Positions 34,630 to 43,628 of a stretch of DNA of 64,000 bases are shown here, piece after piece; the first letter of the stretch is position 1, and the number at the start of each line of letters is the position of its first letter. The stretch covers positions 10,548 through 74,547 of the forward strand of contig JBQDDG010000010.1 in the NCBI GenBank assembly GCA_052093225.1. The letters run 5' to 3'. The position numbers and the translations under genes are program-made. Origin of the DNA: JB111 sp052093225 (GTDB taxonomy: Bacteria > Actinomycetota > Actinomycetes > Actinomycetales > Actinomycetaceae). The notes under the pieces are model-generated. The model was not told where the DNA came from, made no database searches, and worked only from the letters and a program-made list of their open reading frames with translations.

Positions 34630-35355
34630 GTGAGTGACAACCTCGACGCTCTCGTCGAGGCGCTCCCCCAGCTGTGGGACGGCGTGCTCGTCACGCTGCA
34701 GCTCACGGCGGGGGGCGTCGTCGGCGCCTTCGTCATCGCCATCGTCCTCGGACTGACGGTGCGGAGCGAGAGTGCCTGGATCCGGATCCCGGCGCGTCTG
34801 CTCATCGAGTTCTTCCGAGGGACGTCGCTGCTGGTCCAGCTGTACGTGCTGTTCTACGTCTTCCCCCTGTTCGACATCACGTTGACCGGGCTGTTCTGCG
34901 GAATCTTCGCGCTGTCCCTCAACTACGGGGCCTACGGGGCCGAGGTGGTGCGCGGCGCGATCAACAACGTGCCGCAGGGGCAGTGGGAGGTCGGGACGGC
35001 GCTGAGCATCAGCCCGCTGCACCACATGCGGCGCGTGATCTGGCCGCAGGCGTGGGCGATCATGCTGCCCTCGCTGAGCAACCTCGCGGTCATGCTCCTC
35101 AAGGGCACCGCCGTCGCCTACATCATCCTCATGCACGACCTCACGTGGCAGACCGACGTGCTGCGCCAGCAGACCGGTAACACGTTCTTCTCCTACGGCG
35201 TCGGGATGGTCATCTACTTCCTCATCTCGCTGGTGCTGGTCCTCATCGCCCAGCTCCTCGAGCGCCACGCGAAGAACCGGCTCGGGCAGGCCGCGCCGCT
35301 GAAGGACATGTTCACGCTCAAGATCGGGAAGCCGAGCGAGGTGAACCCGCTGTGA
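34630..35355 (+). CDS. ehuC: Ectoine-type ABC transporter permease EhuC
   Basis: A 241-residue permease of the polar amino acid family with five or so helices. The N-terminal LWDGVLVTLQLTAGGVVGAF is typical, and the coupling loop is VPQGQWEVGTALSISPLHHMRRVIWPQ. GTG start four bases after the ehuB stop; it overlaps ehuD by GTGA. Confidence 0.8.
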   Translation: MSDNLDALVEALPQLWDGVLVTLQLTAGGVVGAFVIAIVLGLTVRSESAWIRIPARLLIEFFRGTSLLVQLYVLFYVFPLFDITLTGLFCGIFALSLNYGAYGAEVVRGAINNVPQGQWEVGTALSISPLHHMRRVIWPQAWAIMLPSLSNLAVMLLKGTAVAYIILMHDLTWQTDVLRQQTGNTFFSYGVGMVIYFLISLVLVLIAQLLERHAKNRLGQAAPLKDMFTLKIGKPSEVNPL

Positions 35356-35991
35356 GCAACGACATCTGGAGCTGGGACCGCGCCGCCGAGGTCTTCCCCG
35401 ACCTCCTCGTCGCCTTCCTGCAGGTCACGCTCGTCGCCACCGTGGTGGGGTCCGCGATCGCCGCCGTCCTCGGCCTCGTCGTGGCCATCGCCCGGCGCGT
35501 GCTTCCCAAGTGGATCTGGATGCCGGTGCACGCGGTCATGGAGTTCATCCGCATGACGCCGGTGGTCATCCAGCTGCTGTTCGTCTACTACACGTTCAAC
35601 AGCCTCAGCGGCATGACGATCGGTGTGGTGGTGCTCGGCGTCCACTACGCCACCTACATGGCGGAGGTGTACCGGTCCGGGATCGACGCGATCCCCAAGG
35701 GCCAGTGGGAGGCGGCCACCGCGCTGTCGATGTCCCGCACCCGCACCTGGGTCAAGGTGATCATCCCCCAGGCGGTCCGCACGACCCTGCCCGCGCTGGG
35801 CACCTGGGTGATCTCGATGTTCAAGGACACCCCGTTCCTCACGGTCATCTTCGTCAACGAGATGGTGCGCGAGGCGGAGCGCTACGGCTCCCGGACGTTC
35901 ACCTACACCGAGGCGCTCGTGCTCGCCGGCCTGATCTTCCTGGTCGCGAGCTACGGGACGTCGGTCCTGCTACGCAAGATGGAGAAGCGAC

Positions 35992-36005
<14 letters not shown>
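35352..36005 (+). CDS. ehuD: Ectoine-type ABC transporter permease EhuD
   Basis: A 217-residue permease with the loop IPKGQWEAATALSMSRTRTWVKVIIPQ and the helix pattern of EhuD (DLLVAFLQVTLVATVVGSAIAAVLGL). GTG start overlapping ehuC. EhuC and EhuD form a heterodimer with EhuA in this family. Confidence 0.8.
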
Positions 36006-36813
<808 letters not shown>

Positions 36814-36842
36814 CGAGCAGCTCCTCGAGCCAGGCCCGCTGA

Positions 36843-36864
36843 CCGGGGCCCGAGAAGGCCCCGG
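36843..36864 (+). terminator. Hairpin after ehuA
   Basis: CCGGGGCC, a six-base loop, then GGCCCCGG, 30 bases after the ehuA stop. No U-tract is seen. Confidence 0.5.
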
Positions 36865-36893
36865 CCGCTGACCGCAGCCCTCCGACCTCGACG

Positions 36894-36934
36894 ACGTGCG
36901 GGGCCGGCGACCATCGGTCGCCGGCCCCGCACGT
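36894..36934 (+). terminator. Very strong hairpin ending the ehu operon
   Basis: A perfect stem of about 19 pairs (36894-36912 with 36916-36934; core GGGGCCGGCGACC / GGTCGCCGGCCCC) around a 3-base loop, without a U-tract, as is usual in high-GC actinobacteria. Confidence 0.75.
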
Positions 36935-37110
36935 GTATCCACACCCTCGCGCGCCCGCCGACCGCCCCCCTCGCCCGTCCGACCCGCGCCACTGTCCTCC
37001 TCCTCGTGCACCCGCCCCCTTCCCCGTTCGCCCCGCGCCTCTGCCCGCCCCCTCGCGCGACCGCCCCCTCACCTGTCCGGCCGGCACCTCTCTCCGGCCC
37101 CCTGCGCAGG
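36935..37110. repeat. C-rich strand-asymmetric stretch
   Basis: About 175 bases very rich in C on the plus strand with few G, built from repeats of CGCCCCCT(C/T) followed by CCCGTCCG-like words. It lies between the ehu terminator and the erm promoter. No gene is visible in it. Confidence 0.5.
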
Positions 37111-37125
37111 GTGACCAGCGCGGCG

Positions 37126-37164
37126 AAAATCGCTCGACGGCGTCGGGGCGGTCCCGCCTACGGT
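37126..37164 (+). promoter_or_regulatory. WhiB7-like promoter of the erm leader
   Basis: AAAAT (37126-37130) stands three bases upstream of a weak -35 (TCGACG, 37134-37139), with -10 TACGGT at 37159-37164, six bases before the leader-peptide ATG. An AT-rich box just upstream of the -35 is the known architecture of WhiB7-activated promoters of actinobacterial resistance genes. That this promoter is WhiB7-driven is inference. Confidence 0.5.
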
Positions 37165-37170
37165 GGCGGC

Positions 37171-37239
37171 ATGTCAGGCATCTTGGGCACCGCGCTCGCG
37201 ACGGCGCACGCCCGCGACTACCGCGACCGCCGCGCCTGA
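37171..37239 (+). CDS. Leader peptide of the erm attenuator (22 residues)
   Basis: An ATG-to-TGA frame of 22 codons, MSGILGTALA... ending in ARDYRDRRA. The transcript probably starts at the ATG (leaderless). Arg18-Asp19-Arg20 forms an Arg-X-Arg motif, the type at which macrolide-bound ribosomes are known to stall. Stalling there would cover the start of the downstream RNA and shift the hairpins before erm. It is too short to recognise by homology; the call rests on position, promoter and downstream structure. Confidence 0.6.
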   Translation: MSGILGTALATAHARDYRDRRA

Positions 37240-37310
37240 CGGCGCGTCCGGTCCCATCCGCAGGTCCGTCCGCCCCGCGCCACCGGCGCCGGGCGTCGAC
37301 GCGTCGTCGT

Positions 37311-37402
37311 TCCGAGAGTCCTTCGCACCTCGGACGAGCAGCACCCGCGCACCGCGCCACCCTGCCCCGGGGTGCTCCACCCACGTCTCGTGGAGCGCAC
37401 CC
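37311..37402 (+). promoter_or_regulatory. erm translational attenuator: alternative hairpins
   Basis: Sequestering hairpin: GGGTGCTCCAC (37370-37380) pairs with GTGGAGC..ACCC (37390-37402, two-base bulge), hiding the GGAG ribosome-binding site (37392-37395) and ending right at the erm ATG. Alternative hairpin: AGCACCC (37340-37346) pairs with GGGTGCT (37370-37376), taking the left arm away and freeing the site. Upstream, TCCGAG (37311-37316) pairs with CTCGGA (37329-37334). Confidence 0.65.
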
Positions 37403-38188
37403 ATGCCTCGCACCACCACGCCACGCTCGTCCGTCGGAGGGCGGCACGAGCTCGGCCAGAACTTCCTCCACCACGCGCCCAGCCTGCGGCGGATCGCCGA
37501 CCTCGTGCGCGAGACCTCCGGCGAGATCATCGAGCTCGGCGCCGGTGACGGCGCCCTCACCCGTGAGCTCGCCCGGCTCGACCGCCCGGTCACGGCCGTC
37601 GAGATCGACGAGCACCGGGCCCGGCGGTTGCACCGGTCCCTGCGCGGTGCCCGTCGGGTGCGCGTGGAGCACGGGGACGCGATGCGGGTCCCGCTCGACG
37701 TCCCCGTCGTCACGGGCAACATCCCCTTCCACCTCACGACTCCCCTGCTGCGCCGGCTCCTGGGGTCCGGCGGGTGGCAGGACGCGGTGCTGCTCACCCA
37801 GTGGGAGGTGGCGCGCAAGCGGTCCGGCGTCGGGGGGTCCACGATGATGACCGCGCAGAGCGCCCCCTGGTTCGAGGTCGCGCTGGAGTTCCGGGTGGCG
37901 GCGGGGCACTTCCGCCCGGTACCGAGCGTCGACGGCGGTGTGCTGAGCATCGCCCGCCGGCGCAGTCCGCTCCTCCCGGCCCGGCAGCGCCGCGGGTACG
38001 AGACGTTCGTCCGTTCCGTGTTCACCGGTCGGGGCGGCCGCCTCTCCCGCGTGGTGGCGCGCGCCGCGGGCGTCGACGAGCGCGCGGCCGAGCGGGCGCT
38101 GTCGGCCGCCGGTGTCGGCCGGAGCGCCCTGCCGCGGGACCTGGGGCCGGAGCAGTGGGCGACGCTCTGGCGCACCCTGCGCCGCTGA
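37403..38188 (+). CDS. erm: Erm-type 23S rRNA (adenine-N6) methyltransferase
   Basis: A 261-residue KsgA/Erm-family enzyme, Erm rather than KsgA by its N-terminal HELGQNFLHH, ELGAGDGALT (44-53, SAM site), VEID (67-70) and the catalytic-loop GNIPFHLTTPLLRRLL (105-120), with MMTAQSAPWFEV. Family members dimethylate A2058 of 23S rRNA and give macrolide-lincosamide-streptogramin B resistance. The ATG at 37403 sits behind GGAG inside a hairpin. It converges on the acyltransferase with a 22-base gap. Confidence 0.9.
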   Translation: MPRTTTPRSSVGGRHELGQNFLHHAPSLRRIADLVRETSGEIIELGAGDGALTRELARLDRPVTAVEIDEHRARRLHRSLRGARRVRVEHGDAMRVPLDVPVVTGNIPFHLTTPLLRRLLGSGGWQDAVLLTQWEVARKRSGVGGSTMMTAQSAPWFEVALEFRVAAGHFRPVPSVDGGVLSIARRRSPLLPARQRRGYETFVRSVFTGRGGRLSRVVARAAGVDERAAERALSAAGVGRSALPRDLGPEQWATLWRTLRR

Positions 38189-38210
38189 GCCGGCACTCTC
38201 CGGGCCCTCC

Positions 38211-39383
38211 TCAGATCACCTGACGCACCGCCCGGCTGCGGCGCAGCAGCGCGGTCAGACCCCAGCTGGCGGTGGTCGCGACCGCCAGCGCGAGGACGAA
38301 CTTCAGCACCGGCGTCGCGTCGAGCGGGCCGAGCAGCGCCACGACCCCGACGATGACCGGGGCGTGCAGCACGTAGACGCCGAAGGCGTTCGCGGTGAGG
38401 AACCGCCCCGGCGCTGTCGACCGGTTCGCGTACCGCTCGAACAGGCGCAGCAGGACGAGGATGACGCCGGTCGCGAAGAGGGCGTCGAACAGGGCGAAGC
38501 CCAGGTGCGCCGGGTCGGCGCCTGCGGGTACGGGGTCGGTCGTGTCGAGCGTGCGATACCCGCCGAGGGCCATCGGCACGAGCGATACGGCCATGAGGCC
38601 GGCGCCGAGGAGCCCCGCCCGGCGCGGCAGCTCGCTGAACCATCCCTTGCGGAAGGCGAGGATCCCGACGACGAACAGCGCCACGTACTGCGGCACGTAC
38701 CCGGGGCTCGGGATCCCGATGACCGGGAGGAAGGAACCGGTGGGGAACGCGATCCGCCACGCGTAGGAGACGACGCCGAGCGCGAGCGCGAACGCGACGA
38801 CCTGACCCGCACGGAGCGGGCGCGACGGACCCCGGGAGGCGTGCGACGTCGTCGGGCCGGCAGGTTGCCCGGGCCGGCGGGCCCGGATTGCGGCATAGAC
38901 GAGCGAGAGGATCAGCAGTGCGAGGACGAACCACATCGGCCCCACCTGCCAGTCGGTGAGGTAGAAGAGCCAGTAGGGCTCACGGTCCGCCGCGAGCTGG
39001 TCGAGGTAGGTCGGCAGCGTGTACAGCGGCCGCAGGAGGACCATGAAGGCGACGAACGGCAGCCCGAGGCGCTTGAGCCGGTCGGCCGCCCAGCGCCCCG
39101 GGCCGCGCCGGTCGACCGAACCGGGCGCGAAGAACCCGGACAGCATGAAGAACAGGCCCATGAAGAAGGTCTGGTTGAGCAGGACCAGCAGGTCGAACGG
39201 CAGCGCCGAGAGCTCCGACGTCGGCTCCTCCCAGTTCGGCCAGATCCCGAGGTTGCCGTAGGCGAGCGCCACGTGGTGGGCCACCACGAGCAGGGTGCCG
39301 AACACCCGGAGGTGGTCGATGTGGACGAGCCGCCGCGTGCGGACGGCCCCAGGTGGGTGGTGGTGCGTGTCGGCGGCAGGCAT
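38211..39383 (-). CDS. Membrane acyltransferase (acyltransferase family 3)
   Basis: A 390-residue integral membrane protein with about ten helices. The N-terminal HIDHLRVFGTLLVVAHHVAL carries the conserved His/Arg of the OafA/family 3 acyltransferases, and FFMLSGFFAPGSVDRRGPGRWAADRLKRLGLP is typical. It probably acylates a cell-envelope sugar or lipid. It is the last gene of the GntR/ABC operon: its ATG overlaps the GntR stop. Confidence 0.85.
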   Translation of the reverse strand: MPAADTHHHPPGAVRTRRLVHIDHLRVFGTLLVVAHHVALAYGNLGIWPNWEEPTSELSALPFDLLVLLNQTFFMGLFFMLSGFFAPGSVDRRGPGRWAADRLKRLGLPFVAFMVLLRPLYTLPTYLDQLAADREPYWLFYLTDWQVGPMWFVLALLILSLVYAAIRARRPGQPAGPTTSHASRGPSRPLRAGQVVAFALALGVVSYAWRIAFPTGSFLPVIGIPSPGYVPQYVALFVVGILAFRKGWFSELPRRAGLLGAGLMAVSLVPMALGGYRTLDTTDPVPAGADPAHLGFALFDALFATGVILVLLRLFERYANRSTAPGRFLTANAFGVYVLHAPVIVGVVALLGPLDATPVLKFVLALAVATTASWGLTALLRRSRAVRQVI

Positions 39384-39766
39384 CAGTACTCCTCCTCGAC
39401 GATGCGGATCAGCTCCTCGCGCGTGAGCCCGAGCGAGCGGTAGTAGTCGACGTTGGTGCGGAACCGCTCGACGGCGAACGCGTGACGCTTGGCGCTCAGC
39501 CCGTCGGCGGCATGCTCGGAGACGTAGACCCCCTTGCCCTGGCGGGTGTAGACGAGGTCGTCGGCCTCGAGGAGCTCCCAGGCCTTCTTGATGGTGATGA
39601 CGCTGATGCCGAGCTCCTTGGCGACCGACCGGATCGACGGCAGCCCCGTGCCGGGCGCGAGGGTGCCGTCGAGGATCTGCGCGGCGATCTGCGCCCGGAT
39701 CTGTTCGTAGATCGGGGCGCTGCCGCGCGGGGAGACGACGATGTCCACCGCGCCCGTGGCGCTCAC
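39383..39766 (-). CDS. GntR-family regulator, YtrA subfamily
   Basis: A 127-residue GntR protein: a winged helix (PIYEQIRAQIAAQILDGTLAPGTGLPSIRSVAKELGISVITIKKAWELLEADDLV) with only a short C-terminal helical tail, as in YtrA-type regulators that control ABC transporter operons. GTG start overlapping the permease stop. It likely represses its own operon through the palindrome at 41281-41298. Confidence 0.9.
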   Translation of the reverse strand: MSATGAVDIVVSPRGSAPIYEQIRAQIAAQILDGTLAPGTGLPSIRSVAKELGISVITIKKAWELLEADDLVYTRQGKGVYVSEHAADGLSAKRHAFAVERFRTNVDYYRSLGLTREELIRIVEEEY

Positions 39767-40416
39767 AGGTTGACGCGCTCGAAGGCGCGGACCGAGAGCC
39801 GGTGGGAGGTGGCGGTGAGGCCGGCGAACGCGAGCGCCCCGAGCACGAGCACGAGGAGCTGCGGACCGGCGTCGGCGGCGTCGAGCGTGTCGAGGACACC
39901 GCTCGCCCCGGGGACCAGGGCCACGGCGAGCTCGGCAGCGCCGTAGACCGCGGCGAAGGCGATCCCGGCGAGGACGCCGTGGCGACCGATCCGGTGCCCG
40001 GTGGTGAAGTACCCGGGCAGGAAGACGATGTTGAACGCGCCGTAGGCGAGCAGCACGAAGCCGAAGAAGGCGGGATTGCCGTCAAGACCGACGGCGTTGC
40101 CCTCCGGCTGGATCTGCGCGACGACGACGGCCACCACCGCGAGCGCGGCGAGCTGGACGAGCTCCACGGCACCGACGATGAGGTGTTTGCCGAGCACGAG
40201 CCGCGAGCGCGGGATCGGCAGCGAGATGCTGAAGACGTGGTCCCGGTTCGCGTTCGCCTCCGAGAGGGCGATGAAGAGGGCCAGCATGAAGTAGCTGACG
40301 CCGATGATCATCGGGTAGTGCGGGATGAGGTTGAACAGCGTGAGGGCGGCGAAGCCCAGGTAGGCGGGCGGCACGACGAGGCGTGCCTCCTTGTACATGA
40401 GAGTGGCGGTGCTCAT
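39763..40416 (-). CDS. ABC-2 type transporter permease
   Basis: A 217-residue membrane protein with six predicted helices, similar in layout to permeases of YtrA-controlled exporters; SISLPIPRSRLVLGKHL is the typical coupling region. ATG overlaps the ATPase stop, GTGA overlaps the GntR start. Confidence 0.85.
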   Translation of the reverse strand: MSTATLMYKEARLVVPPAYLGFAALTLFNLIPHYPMIIGVSYFMLALFIALSEANANRDHVFSISLPIPRSRLVLGKHLIVGAVELVQLAALAVVAVVVAQIQPEGNAVGLDGNPAFFGFVLLAYGAFNIVFLPGYFTTGHRIGRHGVLAGIAFAAVYGAAELAVALVPGASGVLDTLDAADAGPQLLVLVLGALAFAGLTATSHRLSVRAFERVNL

Positions 40417-41261
40417 CGCGCTCCCTCCAGGTCGTAGAAGACCATGAGGTCCTCCAGGTTGGGTCGCTCGGCCTGCAGCTCGGGCGAGACCTCGTCCAGG
40501 TCGGCGGTGCGCACGAGGCCGGAGAAGCCGAACGCGTGGTCGCGGTGCCCGATGAGGCGGCCGCGCAGGTCGTCCGTCAGCTCGTCGCGGGCGCCGCCGA
40601 CGAGCCGGTGGCCGTCGATGAGGTCGTCCTTCGTGTCGTCGGCGATGATGCGCCCCTCGCGGATGAAGACGATGAGGTCGGCGATCTTGTCGAGGTCGCT
40701 CGTGATGTGCGTGGAGAACAGCACGGCGCGCTCCCCCTCCTCCACGACCTCCTGCAGGACGCCGAGCAGCTGGTCGCGCGCGACGGGGTCGAGGCCGCTC
40801 GTCGGCTCGTCGAGCAGGACGAGCCGGGCTCCGTGCGAGAGCGCCATGGCGACGCCGAGCTTGACGCGCATCCCGGTCGACAGCTCGCTGACCTTCTTGG
40901 TGTCGTCGATGCCGAAACGCTCGAGGTAGCGGGCGAAGAGCCGCCCGTCCCAGTGGTCGTGGAAGCGCCGGTAGACGTCGACGACGGTACGCACCCGGTG
41001 CTTCGGGTAGACGTCGAGCGGTCCGAGCGCGGCGCCGATGAGCTGCTTGGCGCGGGCCTCGTCGGCGTAGATGTCGCGGCCCTCGAAGGTCACCGTGCCG
41101 GCGTCGGGCCGCACGATGTTGAGGATCGACTTCAGGGTCGTGGTCTTCCCGGCGCCGTTCACGCCGATGAAGCCGGTGATGTAGCCGGGTTCGATCTCGA
41201 AGGACACGCCGTCCAGATCGAATCCCGGGTAGCGCTTCGTCAGTCCGTCGACGACGAGCAT
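40413..41261 (-). CDS. ABC transporter ATP-binding protein (exporter type)
   Basis: A 282-residue ATPase: Walker A GVNGAGKTT, signature LSTGMRVKLG, Walker B ARLVLLDEPTSGLD and switch THIT. It is the first gene of the four-gene operon. AGGAGG stands before the ATG. The C-terminal 70 residues are a substrate-independent regulatory extension. Exported compound unknown; YtrA-type systems usually answer cell-wall stress. Confidence 0.92.
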   Translation of the reverse strand: MLVVDGLTKRYPGFDLDGVSFEIEPGYITGFIGVNGAGKTTTLKSILNIVRPDAGTVTFEGRDIYADEARAKQLIGAALGPLDVYPKHRVRTVVDVYRRFHDHWDGRLFARYLERFGIDDTKKVSELSTGMRVKLGVAMALSHGARLVLLDEPTSGLDPVARDQLLGVLQEVVEEGERAVLFSTHITSDLDKIADLIVFIREGRIIADDTKDDLIDGHRLVGGARDELTDDLRGRLIGHRDHAFGFSGLVRTADLDEVSPELQAERPNLEDLMVFYDLEGAR

Positions 41262-41280
41262 GGTCCACCTCCTGTGTTGC

Positions 41281-41323
41281 TACTGTGTATGGACAGTAAG
41301 CACAGCGGGTGAGGGTGCGTCAA
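41281..41323 (-). promoter_or_regulatory. Promoter and GntR (YtrA-type) operator of the ABC/GntR operon
   Basis: TACTGT (41281-41286), six bases, ACAGTA (41293-41298): a perfect palindrome. Read on the minus strand the 41298-41293 half is also a -10 (TACTGT), with TTGACG (41323-41318) as -35 at a long 19-base spacer. A repressor bound here would block the -10. Confidence 0.6.
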
Positions 41324-42144
41324 CGGATATCCGAGGACCCGGGGGTGCGACAGGTCTCCCCGGGCCTCTCGGCGGGCGGGTCGGCCGCTGCGTCGGAGGA
41401 CGCGCCAGCGCGAACCGACCGGACGCCGTCGGGCCGGTGCGGGGCGACCTCCCGGGAGTCACGCCCGGAAGCGGGACCCGGCCGGACGCCGTCGGGCCGG
41501 CCGCCGTCCTCCACCGGAGGACCACCGCGCCCCCGGCGGCGCTGCACACGCTGGAGCACGGCATCGAGACCGAATCCGATGAGCACGCCGGCCGCGACCC
41601 CGATCGCGACCGACACGAGCGGGTGCCCGCCGACGATCGCGTACGCACCGGCGCCCAGTGCCGCCGTCACGCTCGCCCACAGGGTCGCTGCGGTCGCCGC
41701 GGCCGGCAGGTAGCGCCTGAGGGGCAGGCCGAGCGCGCCCGCACCGACGTTGATGGCCACCCGCCCGACGGGGACGAACCGGCCGGCGACCACCATCGGC
41801 ACGCCGCGCCGCCGCAGCGTTCCGCTCGCGGTGTCGACCGCCGCGCGACCACGCTCGCCCCGCAGGCCCGGGATCCGGTGCACCGGCAGCTGCCGCCCGA
41901 GCACGTAGGTGAGCGTGTCCCCCGCGAACGCACCGACGGCGGCGGCCGGCACGATGAGGACGACGTGGACCCCGCCGCCGGACATCGACAGGACCGCGGC
42001 GGTGACGAGGACGGTCTCGCTCGGGACGGGCGGGAAGAGGCCGTCGAGCATGGCGAGCCCGGCGACCATGGCGAGCAGCCACGGCGAGGCGCCGAGGGCC
42101 GCTGCGGCTTCCTCGAGCCGGACGAAGATCTCCACGCCGGACAC
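41320..42144 (-). CDS. DedA-family membrane protein
   Basis: A 274-residue protein with DedA/SNARE-associated features: LDGLFPPVPSETVLVTAAVL, GDTLTYVLGR, FVPVGRVAINVGAGALGLPLRRYLPA. Family members are flippases or transport proteins important for envelope homeostasis. The last 65 residues are Arg/Asp/Gly-rich, encoded by a 17-base repeat shared with other gaps, so the true functional C-terminus may be near residue 205. GTG start at 42144. Confidence 0.88.
   Translation of the reverse strand: MSGVEIFVRLEEAAAALGASPWLLAMVAGLAMLDGLFPPVPSETVLVTAAVLSMSGGGVHVVLIVPAAAVGAFAGDTLTYVLGRQLPVHRIPGLRGERGRAAVDTASGTLRRRGVPMVVAGRFVPVGRVAINVGAGALGLPLRRYLPAAATAATLWASVTAALGAGAYAIVGGHPLVSVAIGVAAGVLIGFGLDAVLQRVQRRRGRGGPPVEDGGRPDGVRPGPASGRDSREVAPHRPDGVRSVRAGASSDAAADPPAERPGETCRTPGSSDIR
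41419..41498. repeat. Two copies of a dispersed 17-base word
   Basis: CCGGACGCCGTCGGGCC at 41419-41435 and 41482-41498, in the 3' end of the dedA-like gene. An identical third copy is at 61986-62002. Confidence 0.8.
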
Positions 42145-42289
42145 CCCCAGACGCTCCCGGCCGTGCGCATGTCGGCGGGACCACCCGCCGGCCCGGCCCG
42201 CCCGCCGTTCTCGGCTGCGGGGCCGTGCGTGGCCACGCTAGGCAGCGGCGCGATGCCGCGTCGCATGATTTCTTCCTGCCCCCGGTGCC

Positions 42290-42295
42290 TAGGCT
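42290..42295 (+). promoter_or_regulatory. -10 element of a leaderless promoter (NYN-LOTUS gene)
   Basis: TAGGCT followed by six bases and the ATG. Confidence 0.55.
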
Positions 42296-42301
42296 GGCCG
42301 C

Positions 42302-43612
42302 ATGGACCCTGACGAACGCATGGCCGTCTTCCTCGACTACGAGAACCTCGCCCTCGGCGCCCGCGACCACCTCGGTGGGATGACCTTCGACTTCGGACCG
42401 ATCGCCGACGCCCTCGCGGTACGCGGCCGGACCCTGACCCGCCGTGCGTACGCGGACTGGTCCTTCTTCGACGAGGACCGGCGGATGCTCACGCGCCACC
42501 AGGTCGAGCTCATCGAGATGCCGCAGCGCATGGGCGCGTCCCGGAAGAATGCCGCCGACATCAAAATGGTGGTCGACGCGATCGAGATGGCGTTCGAGCG
42601 CGACTACGTCTCGACGTTCGTGCTGTGCACGGGGGACAGCGACTTCTCCCCGCTCGTCCAGAAGCTGCGCGAGCTCGACAAGCGCGTGATCGGCGTCGGG
42701 GTCGAGGACTCGACGTCCCGCCTGCTCCCGCCGGCGTGCGACGAGTTCCTGTTCTACGACCGCCTCGAAGGGGTCGAGCCGGGTGACGAACCCCCGCGAC
42801 GACGCCGGCCCGCCACCCGACGGCCCGCCGCGCAGACGGGGGCCGGAGGCGCGGTGGAGCGGCCCGCGGCGCGCGAGGACGACGGCGCTGCATCCTCTGC
42901 GGGGGGCGCCGGATCGTCTGCGGGGGGCACTGGATCGGCTGTGGGCTCTGCCGGATCGGCACCGGGCTCTGCCGGATCGGCTGCGGGAGCGGCGAGCGGC
43001 GGGGAGCGCTCGGGCCGTTCGCGCTCGAGCGGCGAGATCTCCGGGCGCGAGCTCGCGAACGACTCGCTGTCGGCAGACGAGCTGGAGAGCGACGGATCCG
43101 TGGACGGCGCATCGTCGGCGGACGAGGCGGGGGCCGGCACGGCGATCGAGCCCGAGCCGCTCGAGGTCCGCGTGGCGCAGACGATCTCGGGACTCTCCTC
43201 GGCGTCGGACTCCGTGACGGCGTCCGTGCTCAAGCGGGCGCTCCTGCGCAAGGACCCGACGTTCTCGGAGTCCGACCTCGGCTTCCGCTCGTTCGGCGAG
43301 GTCCTGCGCCACCTGGCGGACCGGGGCATCGTCGAGCTCTCGCCGGGGCCGGCCACCGGGGACCCCGAGGTGGCTCTCGCGGAGCGCGGCGGTCGCGAGG
43401 AGGCGTTCACGCTGCTCGTCGACCTGGTGGACGCGAGCGACGGGCCGGTCCCGCTCTCGGGCCTCAAGGACGCGATGCGCAAGCGGCAGCCCGGGTTCAG
43501 CGAGAAGAGCCTCGGCTACCGAGGCTTCCTCCAGTTCTGCAAGGGCGCCCAGGCCGACGGCCGCATCCATCTCGAGCAGGACGAGGACGGCAACTACCTC
43601 GTCACCCGCTGA
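42302..43612 (+). CDS. NYN-domain (PIN-like) nuclease-fold protein with two OST-HTH/LOTUS domains
   Basis: A 436-residue cytosolic protein. The NYN domain (about 1-150) has MAVFLDYENLALGA, AADIKMVVDAIEMA and LCTGDSDFSPLVQKLRELDKRVIGVG, with all the conserved Asp residues. A 120-residue Gly/Ser/Ala/Pro linker follows, then two LOTUS modules (about 280-345 and 365-436; VLKRALLRKDPTFSESDLGFRSFGEVLRHL and LKDAMRKRQPGFSEKSLGYRGFLQFCK). The pairing suggests an RNA-binding RNase. TAGGCT (42290-42295) six bases before the ATG marks a leaderless start. Confidence 0.9.
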   Translation: MDPDERMAVFLDYENLALGARDHLGGMTFDFGPIADALAVRGRTLTRRAYADWSFFDEDRRMLTRHQVELIEMPQRMGASRKNAADIKMVVDAIEMAFERDYVSTFVLCTGDSDFSPLVQKLRELDKRVIGVGVEDSTSRLLPPACDEFLFYDRLEGVEPGDEPPRRRRPATRRPAAQTGAGGAVERPAAREDDGAASSAGGAGSSAGGTGSAVGSAGSAPGSAGSAAGAASGGERSGRSRSSGEISGRELANDSLSADELESDGSVDGASSADEAGAGTAIEPEPLEVRVAQTISGLSSASDSVTASVLKRALLRKDPTFSESDLGFRSFGEVLRHLADRGIVELSPGPATGDPEVALAERGGREEAFTLLVDLVDASDGPVPLSGLKDAMRKRQPGFSEKSLGYRGFLQFCKGAQADGRIHLEQDEDGNYLVTR

Positions 43613-43628
43613 CGAGCCCCGGTACCGC

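Noticed and set aside
36935..37170. Coding region in the C-rich stretch before erm
   Set aside because: Frames are Pro/Arg/Ala low-complexity with no start context; only the 22-codon leader has promoter support.
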